The notes beneath the pieces are model-generated. The model made no database searches, was not told the origin of the DNA, and worked only from the letters and a program-made list of their open reading frames with translations. Positions 8,300-16,332 of a DNA stretch of 35,426 nucleotides are shown piece by piece. Position 1 is the stretch's first letter. Each line of letters opens with the position of its first letter. Made by a program: the position numbers and the translations under genes. The stretch comes from Deltaproteobacteria bacterium (GTDB lineage: Bacteria > Myxococcota_A > UBA796 > UBA9615), in NCBI GenBank assembly GCA_023954745.1, contig JAGSHC010000037.1, positions 1 through 35,426 on the forward strand. Direction: 5' to 3'.

Positions 8300-10573
8300 G
8301 TGAGTAAGGTCTTGAGAGCGGCGGACTCCGCCGACCCACGCATCGAGCTGCTGCATCCGCCGAGCGGACCGCAGGGTGATGGCTTGCCGTCGCTGCACGA
8401 GTTCATCGAGCCCGTGCGCCGATTCTGGTGGGTCATCGTCCTCATCGTCATCGCGTCGGTGACGCTCAGCGTGGTCCTGACACGCTTCATGCCCAAGGAG
8501 TACTCCGCCGAGGCCACGGTCATCATCGGCACCGAGGCCCCTCGATTCCTCGGCGACGAAGAGAAGGACGTGCAGCTCCAGCGAGGTCCCCGCACCCGCT
8601 TCGAGTACACCCAGTACCTGGAGACCCAGCTCCACGTCATCGTCAGCAAGCCCGTCCTCCGACGCGTGGTCAACCGGCTTCAGCTCGCGACCGACGAGAC
8701 CTTCCTGGGACTCGTCGACTCCACGGACGCTCCGCCCCTGACCGCCCAGGAGAAGGAAGAGAAGGCCGTCGACACCCTGAGCAACCGCACGCTGGTCGTG
8801 CCGGTCCAGGACACGCAGATGGTGGGGGTCGTGGCCTGGGACTACGACGCCGAGCAGGCGGCGCTCATCGCCAACTCGGTCGTCACCGAGTACATCGCGT
8901 ACACGAAGCTCCAGCAGCAGGAGTCGGTCTCTGGAGCTCTCGAGTGGTTGCGCGAGCAAGCCAACCAGCTCAAGGACGAAGTGCTCGTCGCAGAGCGCGC
9001 CCTCTACACCTTCCGTAGCACCCACGCGCTCCTCAACACGCCCCTCGCCGAGCGGCGGACGACCGAGGCCCAACGGGTGGAGGACCTCGGAGCTCGCCTC
9101 ACCGAGGCCGAGGTTCTGCGCATCAAGCTCTCCTCGAAGTGGGAGGAGACGGAGCAGCTCCTCGAGCAGGGCAAGGTGCAGTCCGCCGCCCTCATCGCGA
9201 CGGACCCCACCGCGGGGCGGCTCAAGGCGCAGCTCATCGAGCTCGAGCAGAAGGAAGCGGAGCTCGCAGCCTCCCTCGGCCCGAACCACCACAAGGTCAA
9301 GACGCTCCGGGCCGAGCTCGCCTACACCCGCGAGCGCTTCGACGCGGAGGTCGACAAGCTCGTCGACGGCCTCCGAGCGGAGCTCCTGACGGCGCAGCGC
9401 TCCGAGGAGAAGCTGCGGGACCGGCTCGGCTCCCAGACGCGCAACGCGGTGGAAGTCAGCAAGCTCGAGACCGAGTACGACTCCCTTCAGCGCGACATGG
9501 AGAACTCCCGCCGGCTGTTCGAGGTGGTGTCGGAGCGCCTCAAGACGATGGAGCTCGCCTCCCTCCTCGACACCTCCAACATCACGACTCACGAGATCGC
9601 TCAGCCCAACGGCGACCCCGTGCGGCCGAGGCTGGTGGTCAACGTCGTTCTCTCCCTCCTCCTGGGCCTCATGCTCGGGCTCGGCGCGGCCTTCGGCCTC
9701 GACCAGCTCAACCAGTCCGTGCGAAACGAGCGCGAGCTCGAGGAGCGACTCGGCCTCAAGGTGATCGGCGCGATCCCCCTGGTGCGTGCGAAGGACCGGG
9801 AGCGCGCCGACAAGCTGGCGAAGAAGGGCGAGCGAGCAGGTGAAGCCGACCGCTACGTCGCCCGATACCCGCGCTCGCAGATCGCGGAGGCCTTCCGTGG
9901 CCTGCGCACGAACCTCCTCTTCATGCGCCCGCGGCCGGACTTCAAGTCGCTGCTGATCACGTCCGCCGGTGTACGGGAAGGAAAGACGACGGTCTCCACG
10001 AACCTCGCGCTCTCTCTCGCCTCGGCCGGGCGTCGGGTCTGCGTCATCGACACCGACCTCCGGCGTCCCCGCGTGCACAAGGTCTTCGACCTCGACAACG
10101 ACGGCGGCCTCACGATGGTGATGATCGGGGAGCAGACGCTGGACGACGCGATGGTCACGGTCGAGCACAACCTCGACATCCTCCGTTGCGGACCCACGCC
10201 GCCCAACCCCTCGGAGCAGCTGGCTTCGTCCGCCTTCGCCGCGGTCGTCACCGAGCTGCGACGACGGTACGACATGCTGATCTTCGACTCGCCTCCCGCT
10301 GCCTTGCTCAGCGACGCCTCGATGCTGAGCCAGCGCGCCGACGGGATCCTGCTCGTCGTGCGCGCCGAGTCGACGCACCGCGGGATGCTCAAGCGTGCAG
10401 TGCGGAACCTCGAGGCCGTCAACGCTGAGATGCTCGGGGTCGTCGTCAACGGAACGGCGCGGATGAGCAAGGGCGGCTACGGCTACGGCTACGGCTACGG
10501 CTACGGCTACGGCTACGGCTACGGACGCTCCGAGTACACCGACGACGACGCCGAGGAGCCCGTCGACGCGTAG
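8300..10573 (+). CDS. wzc: Wzc-type polysaccharide co-polymerase / BY-kinase
   Basis: The protein has a Wzz domain fused to a bacterial tyrosine kinase. The GTG at 8300 is chosen because GAGGAG (8286-8291) lies 8 nt upstream; an earlier GTG at 8291 would overlap that site. After a cytoplasmic N-terminus come one membrane helix (about 40-61), a long periplasmic coiled-coil region, a second membrane helix (about 445-465) and the kinase. The kinase shows Walker A 'GVREGKTT' (Lys about 562), Walker A' 'VIDTDLRRP' and Walker B 'MLIFDSPP'. The C-terminal tail has eight Gly-Tyr units plus one further Tyr, the expected autophosphorylation cluster. By family it controls chain length and export together with the Wza-like protein. 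It is followed after 2 nt by a Wzy-like gene. No Wzb phosphatase is present. Confidence 0.93.
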   Translation: MSKVLRAADSADPRIELLHPPSGPQGDGLPSLHEFIEPVRRFWWVIVLIVIASVTLSVVLTRFMPKEYSAEATVIIGTEAPRFLGDEEKDVQLQRGPRTRFEYTQYLETQLHVIVSKPVLRRVVNRLQLATDETFLGLVDSTDAPPLTAQEKEEKAVDTLSNRTLVVPVQDTQMVGVVAWDYDAEQAALIANSVVTEYIAYTKLQQQESVSGALEWLREQANQLKDEVLVAERALYTFRSTHALLNTPLAERRTTEAQRVEDLGARLTEAEVLRIKLSSKWEETEQLLEQGKVQSAALIATDPTAGRLKAQLIELEQKEAELAASLGPNHHKVKTLRAELAYTRERFDAEVDKLVDGLRAELLTAQRSEEKLRDRLGSQTRNAVEVSKLETEYDSLQRDMENSRRLFEVVSERLKTMELASLLDTSNITTHEIAQPNGDPVRPRLVVNVVLSLLLGLMLGLGAAFGLDQLNQSVRNERELEERLGLKVIGAIPLVRAKDRERADKLAKKGERAGEADRYVARYPRSQIAEAFRGLRTNLLFMRPRPDFKSLLITSAGVREGKTTVSTNLALSLASAGRRVCVIDTDLRRPRVHKVFDLDNDGGLTMVMIGEQTLDDAMVTVEHNLDILRCGPTPPNPSEQLASSAFAAVVTELRRRYDMLIFDSPPAALLSDASMLSQRADGILLVVRAESTHRGMLKRAVRNLEAVNAEMLGVVVNGTARMSKGGYGYGYGYGYGYGYGYGRSEYTDDDAEEPVDA
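10475..10522 (+). repeat. GGCTAC hexamer, 8 perfect tandem copies
   Basis: Eight uninterrupted copies of GGCTAC lie in frame near the end of wzc and encode (Gly-Tyr)x8. Gain or loss of a unit keeps the reading frame but changes the number of phosphorylatable tyrosines. Confidence 0.97.
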
Positions 10574-10575
10574 CC

Positions 10576-11982
10576 ATGTTTCTCGACCGCTCCAAGATTC
10601 GGCCCGTTCTCATCCTGGGCGTGCTGCTCGTTCTTCTGGCCGGCGGCGTCGTCCTGGCCGAGGGTCTGCTCCAGACCGTCCTCTTCACGATCCTCGCCAG
10701 CAGCGGAGTGGTCCTCTCGGCTGCCCTCTGGCCAGAAGTCCTCGTGATGGCCTACCTCTTCGCGGGTCGGTACGAGTACGACGCGCGCCTGGCGCCGTTC
10801 GACCTCCCTCTCAGCGTCAACCAGATGATGCTGGTAGGCCTCGTCGGCCTCGCCCTGGTGAACGCCTCACACCTCGGTCGCGTTCTGCGCTCGTGGACGA
10901 TGGTCACGCTCCTGCTCTTCGGCCTGGTCATGGTCCTGGGACTCGGCTGGAGCTACGGACTCATCTACGGCCTGTACAAGGTCACCCACACCTGGCTCGT
11001 CGTCATCCCTGGGGTGGTCATCGCCGCGACCGTGGTCTTGCGGCGACGCTCGCTCACTCCCCTCATCGCAGCGACCTTCTTGGTTGGGTTCGCTCTGAAC
11101 GGCGCGGCGCTGCTGACCTTCGAGCAGTCCATGGGGGGCAACCGTCTCACCGGTCTGGGCAGCGGTCCCATCGTGTTCGCGCGCACTGTGGGTCTCTCGC
11201 TTCTGATTGGTCTGTTGACCCTGGTCTGGCTCGTCCAACGAGGCGCTCCACGCTGGCGGGACCGCGGCGCCATCCTCTTGTGCGTCGCCGCGGTGGGGCT
11301 CCTGATCCCCGGGTTCGTGCTCGCGCAGTCCCGAGGCCCTGCCTTGGGGCTCGCCGCGGCGCTGGCCACGGTCCTCGTGCTGTCTCTCTACGGGAACTGG
11401 AGGGTGATGATCGCGGGAGTCGTCTTTGGGTCAGGGGTGTTGTGGGCGGCGAACCTCGTCATCTCCACGATGCTGGAGCACACGCGCTTCGACCTCACCA
11501 AGGAGTCCAACCAGGCGGGGCTCGACGGCCGGGTCAACCACCTCACGGACACCTGGGCCGTCATCGTGGACAACCCGCTGATCGGTGCGGGGACAGGAGG
11601 GTGGCCGGTGTCGGTGTACGGCATCGACCATCGGATGTACCCGCACAACTTCTTCGCGGAGATCGCCTCGGAGAACGGCGTCCCCATGGCCCTGCTCATC
11701 GGGGTCCTCTTCGCCGTCATCCTGGGCCGTGGGTTCGTGGCGTGGCTGAAGGCGCGGGAGCCCAAGTCACGGTTCATCCTGCTCGGCTCCCTGGCGACGT
11801 TCGCGTTCTACGCCGTCAACATCTCCGCGACCGGAGACACCCCGGACAACCGGCTCGTCTGGCTCATCCTGGCGAGCGTCGAGTTGAGCGCGCGCTTCGC
11901 CCGCGAGCAGGTCACTTCTCAGGTGGTCGTGGCCCGCGTACCCGCTCGAAACGGACCTTGGTCCACGTCACCAGCGCGCTGA
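10576..11982 (+). CDS. O-antigen ligase / Wzy polymerase-like membrane protein
   Basis: The 468-residue protein has about ten to twelve hydrophobic segments. In the C-terminal half is the large periplasmic loop of the O-antigen ligase-related family (PF04932 type): 'GRVNHLTDTWAVIVDNP', then 'LIGAGTGGW' and 'YPHNFFAEIASENG', where the His-Asn pair is typical. By family it joins polysaccharide repeat units, or a polymer to an acceptor, at the periplasmic face. It begins 2 nt after the wzc stop, so the pair is an operon. Its last 71 nt overlap the convergent flippase gene. It is one of two such proteins here, so which is the polymerase and which the ligase is open. Confidence 0.82.
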   Translation: MFLDRSKIRPVLILGVLLVLLAGGVVLAEGLLQTVLFTILASSGVVLSAALWPEVLVMAYLFAGRYEYDARLAPFDLPLSVNQMMLVGLVGLALVNASHLGRVLRSWTMVTLLLFGLVMVLGLGWSYGLIYGLYKVTHTWLVVIPGVVIAATVVLRRRSLTPLIAATFLVGFALNGAALLTFEQSMGGNRLTGLGSGPIVFARTVGLSLLIGLLTLVWLVQRGAPRWRDRGAILLCVAAVGLLIPGFVLAQSRGPALGLAAALATVLVLSLYGNWRVMIAGVVFGSGVLWAANLVISTMLEHTRFDLTKESNQAGLDGRVNHLTDTWAVIVDNPLIGAGTGGWPVSVYGIDHRMYPHNFFAEIASENGVPMALLIGVLFAVILGRGFVAWLKAREPKSRFILLGSLATFAFYAVNISATGDTPDNRLVWLILASVELSARFAREQVTSQVVVARVPARNGPWSTSPAR

Positions 11983-13237
11983 TGTCGTCGCCGTCGAGGA
12001 CCCAGCGGAAGCGCTCGCCGGTGGTCGCTCGGTAGGCGCGCGCAATCAGGGCCAGTTGCACGAAGACCGCCAGGACCCGCACCGCCGCGACGCCCAACCA
12101 GCCGAACGCCCAGGCGGCGAGGGGACTCCCCACCACGATGACCACGATGGCCGCGGCCCCTGCGACCAGGACGGGTCGAATGACGTTCCGCCCCATCAGG
12201 TAGGTGCCGATGAGGGCCGTCGAGCCGCGCATCACCGCGGCGGGGAGCAAGATCAGCATCCCCACGAAGGCCGACTCGAACTCGGCCCCGAACACGGTGG
12301 GGATGATCCACCACCCAGTGGCCGCCGCACCGATGGCGGCCACCCCGACCACCACGATGAGTGTGCGGACGCCGAGCCCGAGCTTCCAGCGGGCGTTCTC
12401 CCCTTCCTGGTCGGCCGAGCTCTCGGCCAACATCATCCGCCCGGCGATCTGACCGCCCCAGGCCATGACCGTGGCGATCTGATCGGACACCGAGTACAGC
12501 CCGAGCGCAGCGACCCCGACGATGGGGGTCACCAAGAGGTAGTCCAGGCGAATGAGAAGCACCTCGACGAGGTGGGTTCCTGTCGCTTTGACCCCGTAGC
12601 CAATCTGCGTCTGACGGAACCCCTTGGGAGGGACCGTCAGCTTCAGCGCATGGGGGACGTGCCCCAGGAGGAGGAGGACCGCCGGCGCCCAGTAGCCGAG
12701 GACCAACGTCAGGAGGACGGCCCGGGGACCGAAGCCCAGGAGCGTGAGGTTGCCGACCAACAGCGCCACGACCTGCAGGGTCTGCACCGTGTTGTAGCGC
12801 ACCACCTGGCCCAGCCCGAGAAGGACCCCTCGCGTGTTCTCGCTGTAGACCGCAGCGGGAAGGGTGCCCAGCGCGACCATGGCAACGAGCGCCCACTCGA
12901 CCTCGGGGATTCCCCCGAACCAGAGCAGTCCACCGGCCACCAGCACCCCCGAGACCAGAAGGACGAAGCCGGACCACAGGTGGTTGAGAGACGAGACATC
13001 GCGCAGGGACTGGCGGCGGCCGAGAGCCCAGGTCGATGAGAAGCTGAGGCCCAGGTTGGTCAGGGGGATCAGGATCCCCAGGGCTGCGACGCCCAGGGCA
13101 TAGAGCCCCCGCCCCTCCGCCCCCACCCAACGCGCGATGACCACGCTGTTGGTGAACGCCAGGCCCGTGAGGAGCCCGGTGAACGCAAAGGAGATCAATA
13201 CGTTGGCGCCGAATGACCGGCCCCGTCGTCCACTCAT
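11912..13237 (-). CDS. wzx: Wzx-type polysaccharide flippase (MOP superfamily)
   Basis: The 441-residue protein has about twelve to fourteen hydrophobic helices and the N-terminal pattern of oligosaccharide flippases ('FTNSVVIARWVGAEGRGLYALG', compare the family's R.LGPEGRGLY). It would move undecaprenyl-linked repeat units across the inner membrane. The ATG at 13237 overlaps the stop of the upstream Wzy-like gene (ATGA), so it is translationally coupled as the third gene of a wza-wzy-wzx operon; longer in-frame starts lie inside that gene. Its 3' end overlaps the convergent gene ending at 11982. Confidence 0.87.
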   Translation of the reverse strand: MSGRRGRSFGANVLISFAFTGLLTGLAFTNSVVIARWVGAEGRGLYALGVAALGILIPLTNLGLSFSSTWALGRRQSLRDVSSLNHLWSGFVLLVSGVLVAGGLLWFGGIPEVEWALVAMVALGTLPAAVYSENTRGVLLGLGQVVRYNTVQTLQVVALLVGNLTLLGFGPRAVLLTLVLGYWAPAVLLLLGHVPHALKLTVPPKGFRQTQIGYGVKATGTHLVEVLLIRLDYLLVTPIVGVAALGLYSVSDQIATVMAWGGQIAGRMMLAESSADQEGENARWKLGLGVRTLIVVVGVAAIGAAATGWWIIPTVFGAEFESAFVGMLILLPAAVMRGSTALIGTYLMGRNVIRPVLVAGAAAIVVIVVGSPLAAWAFGWLGVAAVRVLAVFVQLALIARAYRATTGERFRWVLDGDDISALVTWTKVRFERVRGPRPPEK

Positions 13238-15588
13238 CGGGCTTCCTCCCTGATGGCTGCCAGCCGCACCCGGAACGTCGTGAGGTCGGGACGGAGCCGC
13301 ACCGCGGTGCTCATCTCCCGCGCGGCGCGCGACAGCTGCCCCTCCGCGAAGAGCAACTCGCCTCGAATCCAAGCCCGGACGGCCTCCTCGGAGACCCCGC
13401 CGAATGTCTCATGCTCCAGCAGCGCCGCCAAGGCCCCGGGCTCAGATGCCAACGCATCCTCGGCGAGCAGATAGAGGGCTCGGGAGCGCCAGATGTCGTC
13501 CGCCCCCGGGCCCCGGAGGTACCGATGCAGCAGGGCGATGCCCTCGTGCCGCTGGCCGGCTGCGAGCTGGGCCTCGCCGTGCAAGATCAGGAAGCGAGGG
13601 TCCTCCGGCCGGCCCTCAGCAGCTCGGGAGGTGATCACCAGGGCTTCGTGGTGCCGGCTCGGTGGCAAGCTGCCCGCGATGGCGCGCACTGCCTCGAATG
13701 GTGGCGTCTGCCGACGCGCCAACACGAGCCATGCCTCCAGGGCGAGCTCAGCATCCACCTTGGCGAACTGACGGACGACGCGCACCGCCGCCGACGGCTC
13801 CATCGGAAGCAGGCCCATGCGGTCCGCGCGGGCGGGGTAGAGGCGCAGCGCGTCGTCCACGAACCGAGGCAGCTCCTCGGTCGTCGCTCCCGCCAGAGCA
13901 AGTCGAATCTCGCCCACCGCCTGCTGAGTCCAGCCCACGGCCAGAAGCACGTTCGCGGCGGCGCGGTGCGGTTCCGCGCCGTGAGGGTCGAGAACCATCG
14001 ACCGGTTGACCAGCGTCAGCGCCTGCTGGGGCGAGGTCCGACGGAGGAGAATCCCGGACCACGCAAACCCGTAGGGGTCCGACGGGTGGCGAAGCGCCAT
14101 GAGCATCGGGTCGTCCCCCTGGGCGAGAGCGTCCGCCTTGAGGCGGGCCCCGAACCACGCGTCCGTGCCCCGCATGCTTCGGGTCTCGGCCCACGAGAGA
14201 GCAGAGACGCCCACCAGCGCCAGAGCCACGGCCCCCCACGCGTAGATCGCTCGGCGTCCGACCGTGCGGCCCGGCCCGCCCCCGGCGCCCACGAACAGGT
14301 AGACCGCTGCGAGGGCAATCGCCGGCTGGGTCGTGGTCATCGTGATCATGGCGATGGAGAGGAGCGCGCCCAGGCCCGCGGCGGCGCCCAGGCGTTCCAG
14401 TTCGCCCTCCCGCGCTGCCGCGAGGGCCCCGAGGAGCACATGCCCCAGAACCCAGAGCCCCAGAGCGACGAGGACGATGGTCAGCGGCGCCCCGAGGGTC
14501 GCGAACATCTCCGGAAGCAGGCCCTCCGCGTCCCGGGCGTGCACATCGGCCACCCTGGACCGGGTGGACCACCAGGCCGCCCCGAAGGAACGCGCGCCCA
14601 CCCCCGTGATCCACTGCGCCTGAGCGACCTCCCGAGCCACGGCCCAGATCTCGAGTCGACCATCCCACCGACTCAGAGACTCCGAGTCCACGAGCAGTCC
14701 CACTCGCGATGTGAGCCTGCCCACGCCCACGATGATGCTCGCGAAGGCGAGGACGGACACTCCCGAGATGACCGCCGCGCGCAGCTTGCTCCCCGAGGCG
14801 AGCACCCCCAGTGCCACGAGTCCGAGCCCCACCCCCAGCCCGAGGGTCGCCGAGCGAGCGAGGGACATCACGGCGACGGAGGCGAGGACGAGGGCGAGAG
14901 CCGCCGCCATCGCCCGTCCCCCCCCCGTCCGACGCAGGCTCTCCGCCACGGCGACGGGCACCAGCGCGCAAGCGAGCACCGCGAGGTCGTTGCTGTTGGG
15001 GAGGGGGCTGGTGAGGGGACTGAAGCTGTGCGACCCCCGCGGGAAGACGCCGTAGATCGCTCCTTGCCCCAGGAGCGCGTGCAACCCCACCACCACCAGG
15101 AGGACGCAGCCCGCGACGAGGAGCGCGCGGCGCGGTGGGGCCAGGTCACCCCCGCGCTGGTGCAGCCGCAGGAACAGCAGCGCCACGAGCACGAGCCCCA
15201 CCCGAGCGACGGACACCGCGGTGTCCCCGGGGGAGAGTGACCAGGGACCTCCCGTCCAGGGCATGCCCGCCGCCTCCCAGCTGCCCTGGGCGAAGGCAGC
15301 GGTGGACGGCGCGACCACGCCCAGCACCCCGCTCGGGAGCGGGACCAGGCTGGCTCCCATCCACAGCAATGTGAGGACGAGTCCGAGCACCGCGGGCCCG
15401 ACCACCAGGCGCCTCGGACTCGACGGGGAGAGAGACAGCGCCGCCCCCGCGGCGGCCACCGCCAAGAGGCTGGCGAGGATGGGGGCGGGAGCGCCGCCCA
15501 GGCCGAGCAGAGCGAGCGTCGGCAGCGCGTAGAGAATCCCGCTGGCGAGGACGCGACCGCGGCCGCTGTTCAGCTGGCCGTCGGCCAT
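13234..15588 (-). CDS. O-antigen ligase/Wzy-like membrane protein with C-terminal TPR region
   Basis: The 784-residue protein is much longer than a usual Wzy. About the first 440 residues are a polytopic membrane region of the O-antigen ligase family, with the periplasmic signature 'SRWDGRLEIWAVAREVAQ', 'ITGVGARSFGAAW' and later 'EMFATLGAPLTIVLVALG'. From about 450 onward the protein is soluble and TPR-like (for example 'QQALTLVNRSMVLDPHGAEPH' and 'RHEGIALLHRYLRGPG'), probably periplasmic. The family joins sugar units or transfers a finished chain; the TPR part may bind partners. It starts 23 nt after the wza stop and is coupled to wzx. It shares only the family fold, not obvious close sequence, with the protein at 10576-11982. 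Confidence 0.8.
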   Translation of the reverse strand: MADGQLNSGRGRVLASGILYALPTLALLGLGGAPAPILASLLAVAAAGAALSLSPSSPRRLVVGPAVLGLVLTLLWMGASLVPLPSGVLGVVAPSTAAFAQGSWEAAGMPWTGGPWSLSPGDTAVSVARVGLVLVALLFLRLHQRGGDLAPPRRALLVAGCVLLVVVGLHALLGQGAIYGVFPRGSHSFSPLTSPLPNSNDLAVLACALVPVAVAESLRRTGGGRAMAAALALVLASVAVMSLARSATLGLGVGLGLVALGVLASGSKLRAAVISGVSVLAFASIIVGVGRLTSRVGLLVDSESLSRWDGRLEIWAVAREVAQAQWITGVGARSFGAAWWSTRSRVADVHARDAEGLLPEMFATLGAPLTIVLVALGLWVLGHVLLGALAAAREGELERLGAAAGLGALLSIAMITMTTTQPAIALAAVYLFVGAGGGPGRTVGRRAIYAWGAVALALVGVSALSWAETRSMRGTDAWFGARLKADALAQGDDPMLMALRHPSDPYGFAWSGILLRRTSPQQALTLVNRSMVLDPHGAEPHRAAANVLLAVGWTQQAVGEIRLALAGATTEELPRFVDDALRLYPARADRMGLLPMEPSAAVRVVRQFAKVDAELALEAWLVLARRQTPPFEAVRAIAGSLPPSRHHEALVITSRAAEGRPEDPRFLILHGEAQLAAGQRHEGIALLHRYLRGPGADDIWRSRALYLLAEDALASEPGALAALLEHETFGGVSEEAVRAWIRGELLFAEGQLSRAAREMSTAVRLRPDLTTFRVRLAAIREEAR

Positions 15589-15611
15589 GGGCTCGGTCCC
15601 GCCTCCCGGGT

Positions 15612-16208
15612 CTAGATCGGGGACTCGGGGACGAACACGATGTCCCCGACGGCGAGCAGCTGGTCCGGTCGGCGCCCGCTGACGATGGCGGGCACGGCGA
15701 CCTGCACGCTGTAGTCGGTCCCGTCCACCTTCCGCGTGACCGTGGTCTTGCCGGGCTGACCGGTCTCGATGACTCCGCCGGCAGCGGAGATGGCATCGAT
15801 GACCCCCATGCCATCGGTGTATCGGTAGCTGCCTGGGTTCCGCACGGAGCCCAGGACGTAGACGAGGCGGGAGTTGAACTCCTGCACCAGGACCGTGACG
15901 TCCGGGTCGAGGAAGAAGCCTCCGTCTCGCAGCCGCTTCTGGAGTTCCTCGGCGACCCCCTCGGGGGTCATGCCGGCCACCCTCACCGTGCCGACGTAGG
16001 GGAAGCCGAGGTTCCCCGACGCGTCGATCTGATAGGAGCCCGAGAGCTCCGCCTCCTGGAGGAGCCGAATCTCCACGACGTCGCTAGGCCCGAGGGCACC
16101 CTCCGCGCTCGCCGCCGCAGGTGGCAGCCGGCCGGTGGACCCGGTGGTGACGCAGCCGGTCACACACACCGCCAGGGCCAGGAGGATTACGCGCAAGTAG
16201 TCGAGCAA
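15612..16208 (-). CDS. wza: Short Wza-like polysaccharide export lipoprotein (Poly_export + SLBB)
   Basis: A 198-residue protein with a lipoprotein signal (hydrophobic core ending in V-T-G-C, Cys at about 19). A polysaccharide export domain follows ('GPSDVVEIRLLQE', 'YQIDASGNLGFPYVGTVRVAGM', 'VLVQEFNSRLVYVLGSVRNPGSY') and then one SLBB domain ('GMGVIDAISAAGGV'). Canonical Wza is about twice as long. This short form, lacking further SLBB repeats and the C-terminal membrane helix, is common in Gram-negative EPS loci. The start is TTG at 16208, with GGAGAGG upstream at about 7 nt spacing. It is first in a minus-strand operon with the Wzy-like and Wzx genes and should pair with the Wzc protein to form the export conduit. 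Confidence 0.87.
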   Translation of the reverse strand: MLDYLRVILLALAVCVTGCVTTGSTGRLPPAAASAEGALGPSDVVEIRLLQEAELSGSYQIDASGNLGFPYVGTVRVAGMTPEGVAEELQKRLRDGGFFLDPDVTVLVQEFNSRLVYVLGSVRNPGSYRYTDGMGVIDAISAAGGVIETGQPGKTTVTRKVDGTDYSVQVAVPAIVSGRRPDQLLAVGDIVFVPESPI

Positions 16209-16221
16209 GAGACGTCCTCTC

Positions 16222-16238
16222 CGGGGGCGGGGCCCCCG
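16222..16238 (-). promoter_or_regulatory. GC stem-loop at the 5' end of the wza mRNA
   Basis: A perfect 7-bp stem (CGGGGGC/GCCCCCG) with a 3-nt loop lies between the predicted transcription start (near 16243) and the ribosome-binding site. The predicted transcript would begin almost directly with this hairpin. It could protect the mRNA from 5'-end decay or affect translation; neither is shown. Confidence 0.45.
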
Positions 16239-16249
16239 ATTCGCCGGCT

Positions 16250-16278
16250 AAGGTAGTGTCGTCTTCAGATCGCGTCAA
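16250..16278 (-). promoter_or_regulatory. Sigma70-like promoter of the wza-wzy-wzx operon
   Basis: On the minus strand TTGACG (16278-16273), a 17-nt spacer and TACCTT (16255-16250) match the housekeeping consensus well. The predicted start near 16243 leaves a 5' leader of about 35 nt. The divergent FemAB-like gene begins at 16333. Confidence 0.6.
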
Positions 16279-16332
16279 CGCGGGTTCAGGGAGCCCGCCA
16301 GCCGCGGAATCCCCGACGGCAGACGAGGACCG

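Noticed and set aside
1794-8339. Minus-strand open frame of 2181 codons
   Set aside because: It is antisense to well-supported genes (cNMP/peptidase fusion, TylF, FG-GAP protein) and its composition is the Val/Asp/Gly-rich mirror of their codons. GC-rich DNA keeps such frames open by chance.
8264-10378. Minus-strand 704-codon frame over wzc
   Set aside because: Antisense shadow; wzc is supported by complete domain motifs.
12056-15240. Plus-strand frames of 327 and 675 codons opposite wzx and the TPR-Wzy gene
   Set aside because: Highly charged His/Arg/Glu shadow products; the minus-strand genes have clear membrane topology and coupled starts.
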